Part shown: in pieces, positions 7,237-11,745 of the stretch
How the letters are laid out: each line of letters starts with the position of its first letter
Position numbering within the stretch: position 1 is the first letter of the stretch
Assembly (NCBI GenBank): GCA_021784715.1
Contig: JAJYHP010000125.1
Span: 1-11,745 of the forward strand
Direction of reading: 5' to 3'
DNA: 11,745 nucleotides
From: a bacterium
GTDB lineage: Bacteria > Eremiobacterota > Eremiobacteria > Baltobacterales > Baltobacteraceae
Translations under genes and position numbers: made by a program
The notes under the pieces: model-generated
Told to the model about the DNA's origin: nothing
The model's database searches: none
The model's input: the letters and a program-made list of their open reading frames with translations, nothing else

Positions 7237-9396
7237 ATGCTGCTGCTCCGACGAACCGCGCTCACGCTCGCCGCTCTCTTCGGCGTCCTCCTCCTCATCC
7301 TCGCACTCTACGCCGGGAACGTGCTTCTCGGCATGCACGTTCGCGCGCGCTACTCCGGTGAGATTCACGGCCTTGCACTGAAGGCGTCGGTGCAGATCCT
7401 ACGCGACGCTCGCGGTGTGCCGCATATCGTCGCGGCGCATCAGAGCGATCTCTTCTTCGCAGAGGGCTACGCCGAAGGCGAAGATCGACGCTTTCAACTC
7501 GATCTTCTTCGCCGCTTCGTGCTCGGAAAACTCGCCGCGCTGCTCGGCCCGAGCTTGGTGCCCGTCGACGAAAACTCGCGCGCGATTCCGGTCGCCGCCA
7601 TCGTCGCCAAACAGTGGGCCGCGCTCTCGCCGCGCGAGCAACTGCTGCTGCAACGCTTCGCCGACGGCGTCAACGCCGCCACCGCACGCAACCCGCTGCC
7701 GGTCGAGTTCCGGCTGCTGCTCGCGCATCCGCCGCTCTGGACGCCGCAAGATTCCCTCGCCGTCGGCATGGCCACGGTAATCGAGTTGACCGACACCTGG
7801 AACGATATCGCCGCGCGCGGCCCGCACGCGCCGCTGAGCGACCCATGTTACGACGCGCCGGTAACCGCGGGGCTCGCCGGTATCGCCGACCCGCATCGCT
7901 GCACCGCCGTCGCGTTGCGAAAAACGCTTGTCGCCGAATTTCGCGATCCGAAAGCCGCGCTCGGCAGCAACGAGTGGGCGGCCGGCGCCGCACGCACGCG
8001 CTCCGGGCGCGCATTGCTGGAGAACGATCCGCATTTGCGGCTCGGCATTCCCGGCGTCTGGTATCTCGTCGATCTGCGCGCCCCGGGCTTTCATGCCGCC
8101 GGCGCGACGCTCGCCGGAACGCCGGGCGTCATTCTCGGCCATAACGCCGCGATTGCATGGGGCGCGACCAACGGCACCACTGCCGGCCTCGAGGTCTTTA
8201 ACGCACCCGCGACCCTGCCGCCGGGGCAGTGGGTGAGCGAGCGTATTCGCGTTCGTTTCGGCAAGCCGGTCGTCGCACGCTATTGGCGCGGCGCACGCGA
8301 GTTCGGCGTGCAGATGCCCGGTCGCGGTTTGGTGCTCGTGCGCTGGCCCGCCTACGTTCACCCCGAATCGCCGCTCCCGACCTTCTATGCACTCGACCGC
8401 GCAAACTCGATCGCCGCAGCGTTGCGCGCGCTGCGCAACTACCCAGGTCCGACGCAAAACTTCGTTCTCGCCGATACGCACGGCAACGCCGCCTACCAAC
8501 TCGCCGGAACGATCCCCGCCGATCCGCTCTGGGGGCGACGCTTCCATGCAGCCGCCGCGCTTGCAAAGCATTACGGCCTCGTACCGTTCGGCGTGCTTCC
8601 GCATGTTGCGCCATCGCGCAACGCCGTCGTCTGGACTGCGAATAACAAAATGTACGCCCCCGGTTATCCGCTGCGTTTGAGCGCGCAGTTCGCACCGCCG
8701 TATCGCGCCTATCGCATCGCGACCCTGTTACGCGCACGAACAAAATACAGCATCGCCTATTTCGCACGCATGGAGATGGACGTCTATTCGCCGGCGGAAC
8801 GCGCGCTCGCGCGCATCGCCGCACATCATGCATGGTTGCACGATACCGGTGCCGAGGCGCGTTTGCTCGCCGCACTTCGCAGCTGGAACGGCGAGGTTGC
8901 GCCCGATTCGCTCGGTGCGACCGCCGCGGTGACGCTTCGCCGCGCGCTCGTGCAACTGACGCAGCAGCCCTTTATGAAGAACGAAATGAGCGAGCGTTTG
9001 GGGGCGACGCCCGAACTCGGTAGCGCGCTACGGCTCGCTGCACGCGAGCGCCCGCGGCTGCAGCCCTGGAGCGTCGCCGGAGCGGTGACGGTGCGCCACC
9101 CGCTCGCCGCGCTCGGCGCGCGCTTTCTCGATGGTTCGCGCTTTGCCGGCGACGGCGACGGCTTCGTGATTCACGTACAGCGCCAAGGCTTCTCGCAGAG
9201 TTTCCGCGCGGTCTGGGAGCCCGGTGCGTGGGATCGCGGCGGCATCACCATTCCGCAGGGGGAGTCCGGTGAGCCGGGCAGCCGTTGGTACACCGATGAG
9301 GCCGGAGCCTGGGTCTCGGGAAGATTGTTAGCGCTTCCCTGGAGCCGTGCGGCGGTGCGCGCAGCGACGCGGTACTCCCTCACGCTCGCGCCATAA
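7237..9396 (+). CDS. Penicillin acylase family (S45) Ntn hydrolase
   Basis: Amidohydrolase of the penicillin/acyl-homoserine-lactone acylase family, made as one 719-residue precursor that cuts itself into alpha and beta chains. Residues 1-33 form an RR-led hydrophobic segment, a signal peptide or membrane anchor, so the enzyme acts outside the cytoplasm. The alpha part has RDARGVPHI (53-61) and FFAEGYAEGEDR (69-80). A cysteine pair C204/C222 lies in the linker. The beta chain should begin at S244 in LGSNEWAAG, the catalytic nucleophile after autocleavage at G243. LGHNAAIAWGATN (300-312) and N469 in WTANNKMY correspond to the oxyanion and Asn positions of the family. GAAGG at 7224-7228 is the ribosome site. 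The substrate cannot be told from sequence: beta-lactam side chains, acyl-homoserine lactones or other amides are all possible. It begins 29 bases after the toxin stop but has no evident functional link to it. Confidence 0.93.
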   Translation: MLLLRRTALTLAALFGVLLLILALYAGNVLLGMHVRARYSGEIHGLALKASVQILRDARGVPHIVAAHQSDLFFAEGYAEGEDRRFQLDLLRRFVLGKLAALLGPSLVPVDENSRAIPVAAIVAKQWAALSPREQLLLQRFADGVNAATARNPLPVEFRLLLAHPPLWTPQDSLAVGMATVIELTDTWNDIAARGPHAPLSDPCYDAPVTAGLAGIADPHRCTAVALRKTLVAEFRDPKAALGSNEWAAGAARTRSGRALLENDPHLRLGIPGVWYLVDLRAPGFHAAGATLAGTPGVILGHNAAIAWGATNGTTAGLEVFNAPATLPPGQWVSERIRVRFGKPVVARYWRGAREFGVQMPGRGLVLVRWPAYVHPESPLPTFYALDRANSIAAALRALRNYPGPTQNFVLADTHGNAAYQLAGTIPADPLWGRRFHAAAALAKHYGLVPFGVLPHVAPSRNAVVWTANNKMYAPGYPLRLSAQFAPPYRAYRIATLLRARTKYSIAYFARMEMDVYSPAERALARIAAHHAWLHDTGAEARLLAALRSWNGEVAPDSLGATAAVTLRRALVQLTQQPFMKNEMSERLGATPELGSALRLAARERPRLQPWSVAGAVTVRHPLAALGARFLDGSRFAGDGDGFVIHVQRQGFSQSFRAVWEPGAWDRGGITIPQGESGEPGSRWYTDEAGAWVSGRLLALPWSRAAVRAATRYSLTLAP

Positions 9397-9476
9397 CGGC
9401 ATTTTCTTCGCTCGATTCGCCGCGTGAGCGTACCGTAAATCCTCGCCGATACGTTCTACTAGCATGAGGTAACATC

Positions 9477-9983
9477 ATGAAGAACGCATCAGCAAGCCTC
9501 GCAATCGCCCTCTTTCTCGCATCCGCAACGACGACCGCGATGGCCACCACCATCAAGCACCCCGTCCGCATCTCCGAGTGCCGCCCACAAGCGGTCGGGA
9601 GCGCGATGTGGGCCTACTCCGACGGTTTTCTCCCGAGCTATCCGTACTATTGGAGCGACTCCTTCGGAGGTATGTTCTACCAACCTCCGATGCAGGATAG
9701 CCCGCTTCTTTCCATCGCCTACACGAACCGAACGCATCGCGTTATGAAGAAAATCGAGTTCGGCCTCCTAGCAAGAGGGCGGCTCGTTGCGACGGTACGC
9801 GATCTCGGCACGTTTACGCCGGGAGCGTTGATTCGACATCAATTCGGGTTGAGTCGCAACGTCCTACCGCTCGGCACGAGCTTCACCAAGTGCGTGCCGT
9901 TACGGATCGCGTTCCAAAACGGAACGACCTGGAAGAATCCGCGCCTGCGTCAATTACGTCGAAGCATCTACGGCCGCTTCTAA
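9477..9983 (+). CDS. Small secreted protein of unknown function
   Basis: I do not recognise this as a named family. The 168-residue product has a clean signal peptide (MKNASASLAIALFLASA..., likely cleavage after A23 in TAMA). The mature part begins with VRISECRPQ and contains a Tyr/Trp/Pro-rich stretch (46-72). A strand-rich core follows (LLSIAYTNRT..., IEFGLLARGRLVATVRDLGTFTPG), then CVPLRIAFQNGTTWKNP. Only two cysteines remain after processing, C35 and C139, so a single disulphide in a beta-sandwich-like domain is plausible. TGAGGT at 9465-9470 is a good ribosome site, seven bases from the ATG. The gene stands 80 bases after the acylase and converges on the ABC operon with 23 bases between stops, where I see no convincing terminator hairpin. 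The basic tail (RQLRRSIYGRF) is unexplained. Confidence 0.75.
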   Translation: MKNASASLAIALFLASATTTAMATTIKHPVRISECRPQAVGSAMWAYSDGFLPSYPYYWSDSFGGMFYQPPMQDSPLLSIAYTNRTHRVMKKIEFGLLARGRLVATVRDLGTFTPGALIRHQFGLSRNVLPLGTSFTKCVPLRIAFQNGTTWKNPRLRQLRRSIYGRF

Positions 9984-10006
9984 ATCGAACCGCCGCGAAC
10001 GCTCCA

Positions 10007-10780
10007 TCATGCGAACTCTTTGCGCTCTTCACGATAGTAGGCCCGTACGGCTATCCAAGTGAAGAGCGCAGCGTAACCAAGCAGCCAGAGCGCCGCGCGC
10101 GGCCACGGCTCGCTCGTTGCACCGACGGCGCCCCACGCGAGTTGCCCGAGATGGTAGGTCGGAAGATACGGCGCGATCGACTGCACGAACGGCGGCAGTT
10201 GATCGAGCGGAACCAAGAGCCCGGAGGCAAACGCCAACGGCAGCGTGATGAGGTTGAGGATCGCCACCGAGGCGTTGAGCCCCGCCATATAGCCTACCGC
10301 GAAACCGAGCGCAACGAAGGGCAAGCTGCCGAGCAGCAATCGCGTCATCAGCATGAGGAGCATCGGAAGCGAGAGTGCGGCGCCCCCCGTCAAGCGAGCG
10401 AAGAGGACGAGCAAAAGTATTGCAACGCCTCCGAAAGCGAGCGACGCGATGCATTTGCCGGCGAAATAGGCAAGCGGCCGCAGGGGTGCCGCGCGCATCA
10501 AACGCGTCGCACCGCTCCCGCGTTCGGCGGCGACACTCGCACCGAAAGAGAACAAGGCGAGGCTCATCACCGCATATGCGCTAAACGACGCCAACAGGTA
10601 GAGCCCCACCGTCGCGTTCATATACGGCATATGAGCTTGCTCTAAGCCGAAGAATGAATAGAACATCACCGGAAAGACGACTGTGGCGATCGTAAACCAC
10701 GGTATGCGCAGCAACCGAAGGAGTTCGATTTTGGACTGGGCGCGTAGCATCGGCCCAAAGGGAGCAATCTCAAGCGACAC
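10007..10780 (-). CDS. ABC-2 type transporter permease
   Basis: Membrane subunit of an ABC exporter that works with the adjacent ATPase. The 257-residue product has six hydrophobic segments at about 27-47, 57-84, 104-130, 139-167, 169-192 and 227-248. The family hallmark ASGLLVPLDQLPPFVQSIAP (184-203) comes before the last helix, followed by PTYHLGQLAWG, as in the drug and polysaccharide exporters of the ABC-2 family. The start is GTG 10780, set by a perfect AGGAGG eight bases upstream. Reading further upstream to ATG 10864 would add 28 very basic residues inside the ATPase gene and is unlikely. The start overlaps the ATPase stop by 11 bases, so the two are coupled. The substrate is unknown; drug, lipid, peptide or sodium export are all seen in this group. 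Confidence 0.92.
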   Translation of the reverse strand: MSLEIAPFGPMLRAQSKIELLRLLRIPWFTIATVVFPVMFYSFFGLEQAHMPYMNATVGLYLLASFSAYAVMSLALFSFGASVAAERGSGATRLMRAAPLRPLAYFAGKCIASLAFGGVAILLLVLFARLTGGAALSLPMLLMLMTRLLLGSLPFVALGFAVGYMAGLNASVAILNLITLPLAFASGLLVPLDQLPPFVQSIAPYLPTYHLGQLAWGAVGATSEPWPRAALWLLGYAALFTWIAVRAYYREERKEFA

Positions 10781-11660
10781 GCGCGGCCCCTCCTGACGTA
10801 AGCGCGACGAACGCTTCTTCGAGCGTCGCGCCGGTAACGGTAAGGTTCTCGAGCGGAATATCACGCGCGAAGAGATCGCGCAAGAGACGCTCCGGCGATT
10901 CGGTGAGCGCTTCGTAACGGTCGCCGCTGCGCGCGAATCGCTCGTCGTCGAGAGCGATCGGCGACGTGAACGTGAGGCGCTTGCGCCCGACGGTTCCCTT
11001 CACCTCGCTCGGCGATCCGTCGGCGATAATTCTTCCTCGGTCGATCACTACGACCCGATCCGCGAGTGCGTCGGCCTCTTCGAGATAGTGCGTGCTCATG
11101 AGGACCGTCCGCCCGCGCTCGGCGATGCCGGAGATCGTCGCGAGTAACGAACGGCGCGCCTCGACATCGAGCCCGACCGTCGGCTCGTCGAGCACCAAAA
11201 TTTCGGGGTCGCCACAGAGGGCGACTGCAAAATAGAGTCGCTGTAATTGTCCGCCCGAAAGGCGCGCGATGCGCGCATGGGCTTTCGCGTTCAGATCGGC
11301 GAGCGCGAGGAGTTCGCCGGTCGGCAACGGCTCCGGGTAGTAGCTGCGAAAGAGCGCGATCGCCTCGCTGACGGTGAGATACTCGGGCAGCCCCGAACAT
11401 TGCAGCATTGCGCCGACGCGCGCCCGCACCCGCTGATTGCGAGGACTTCCGCCCAGCACCGATATCGAACCGGCGGTCGCACTCCGTAGCCCGAGCAGCA
11501 ACGAGATCGCGGTCGTCTTCCCGGCGCCGTTGGGGCCGAGCAACGCAACGCTTTGGCCGCGCGGAATACACAGATCGATCGCATCGAGCGCCGTGAGCGC
11601 CCCGTATTTCTTGGAGACGCCGCGAAACACGACGGCGTCGGCTCTATCGGCGGCGATCAT
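10770..11660 (-). CDS. ABC transporter ATP-binding protein
   Basis: Nucleotide-binding subunit that powers the ABC-2 permease encoded next. The 296-residue product contains every expected motif: Walker A GPNGAGKT (42-49), Q-loop Q87, signature LSGGQ (134-138), Walker B ILVLDEP (154-160, catalytic E159), D-loop GLD (163-165) and H-loop H191. After residue 220 comes a C-terminal extension of about 75 residues ending TVTGATLEEAFVALT, the usual regulatory tail of the DrrA/CcmA-like exporter ATPases. The ATG overlaps the stop of the gene upstream (ATGA), and its own stop overlaps the permease start, so three genes are read as one unit. A G-rich AGGGGG four to five bases before the ATG may serve as ribosome site. 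Drug or lipid export is typical of the family, but the substrate is not visible. Confidence 0.96.
   Translation of the reverse strand: MIAADRADAVVFRGVSKKYGALTALDAIDLCIPRGQSVALLGPNGAGKTTAISLLLGLRSATAGSISVLGGSPRNQRVRARVGAMLQCSGLPEYLTVSEAIALFRSYYPEPLPTGELLALADLNAKAHARIARLSGGQLQRLYFAVALCGDPEILVLDEPTVGLDVEARRSLLATISGIAERGRTVLMSTHYLEEADALADRVVVIDRGRIIADGSPSEVKGTVGRKRLTFTSPIALDDERFARSGDRYEALTESPERLLRDLFARDIPLENLTVTGATLEEAFVALTSGGAARVA
10787..10794 (-). promoter_or_regulatory. Ribosome binding site for the permease
   Basis: On the minus strand AGGAGGGG lies within the last codons of the ATPase gene, with AGGAGG eight bases before GTG 10780. It is the strongest Shine-Dalgarno in the window and decides the permease start. 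Confidence 0.8.
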
Positions 11661-11745
11661 CGCGCCCCCTGTGGAAGCGCATGCGCGAGAAAAGCCCAGA
11701 TCGTCGGCCAGGCCCGCTTCGCTGCAGCCATATCGCCGGCAACCG
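11657..11745 (-). CDS. C-terminal end of an unidentified gene, cut by the window edge
   Basis: Minus-strand frame open from the right edge to a TGA at 11659-11657 that overlaps the ATPase ATG in an ATGA junction. The 28 visible residues include AAAKRAWPTIWAFLAHAL (6-23), an amphipathic final helix. A last helix of this kind (AW...FL..hL) is common in alpha/beta hydrolases of the dienelactone hydrolase type, but 28 residues cannot establish that. The ATGA coupling and reading-frame fit are the main support for a real gene. Confidence 0.55.
   Translation of the reverse strand, partial: VAGDMAAAKRAWPTIWAFLAHALPQGAR

Noticed and set aside
7399..8604. 401-residue open frame on the minus strand
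   Set aside because: It lies wholly antisense to the acylase, whose catalytic and family motifs are intact. Long antisense frames are expected in GC-rich coding DNA, and the product resembles nothing.
9409..9430. Inverted repeat CGCTC...GAGCG after the acylase as a terminator
   Set aside because: The stem is five pairs with a 12-base loop and no T-run follows; too weak to call.
9984..10006. Bidirectional terminator between the convergent secreted-protein and permease genes
   Set aside because: The 23-base gap contains no stable inverted repeat or T/A tract that I can find.
9890..10645. 251-residue plus-strand frame spanning the end of the secreted gene and the permease region
   Set aside because: It is highly charged with low complexity (Arg, Glu, Gln), antisense to a permease with six membrane segments, and starts inside the secreted-protein gene.
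10781..10864. Permease N-terminus beginning at ATG 10864
   Set aside because: The added 28 residues are Arg/Lys/Ser-rich and antisense-like within the ATPase tail, while GTG 10780 has a perfect AGGAGG at ideal spacing.

Overview
This window comes from a GC-rich bacterial chromosome and holds nine complete or near-complete protein genes, one more fragment cut by the right edge, and no RNA genes, CRISPR array or insertion sequence that I can see. Nothing fixes the taxon. The GC-rich codon use, the S45 acylase, and the small secreted protein ending in a C-x(n)-aromatic-NP type tail would suit a poorly cultured soil phylum such as Candidatus Eremiobacterota; that is a guess from memory of the protein style, not a demonstrated placement.

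Bases 1-6312 (+) are the core of a DISARM anti-phage system: drmA (large SF2 helicase with zinc ribbon), drmB (DUF1998) and drmC (single-HKD phospholipase-D-fold protein). The genes overlap by 23 and 4 bases, so they are surely one translationally coupled operon. The methyltransferase that defines a DISARM class is not in the window. It is absent downstream, where class 2 systems usually carry drmMII, so a class 1 layout with drmD/drmMI upstream of position 1 is the natural expectation. The drmA frame is also open to the left edge.

Bases 6313-7207 (+) are a small toxin-antitoxin patch next to the defence genes. It has a solitary VapB/Phd-like antitoxin with no toxin behind it, then a second Phd/YefM antitoxin followed by a RelE/ParE-fold toxin. 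Both antitoxins have a promoter-like sequence placed so that transcription would begin at or within a few bases of the start codon (leaderless style). The toxin is the oddest item in the window. Its conserved first beta strand is encoded in frame upstream of the first usable start codon, and an ACG sits exactly where an ATG with a good Shine-Dalgarno spacing would be expected, suggesting a start codon lost by a change that is silent in the overlapping antitoxin.

Bases 7237-9983 (+) carry a membrane-anchored or secreted penicillin-acylase-family Ntn hydrolase and a small secreted protein of unknown function. Converging on these from the right, 10007-11745 (-), is an ABC exporter operon: a six-helix ABC-2 permease, its ATPase, and the last 28 codons of an upstream gene coupled by an ATGA overlap. 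There is no gene-free stretch longer than 80 bases.
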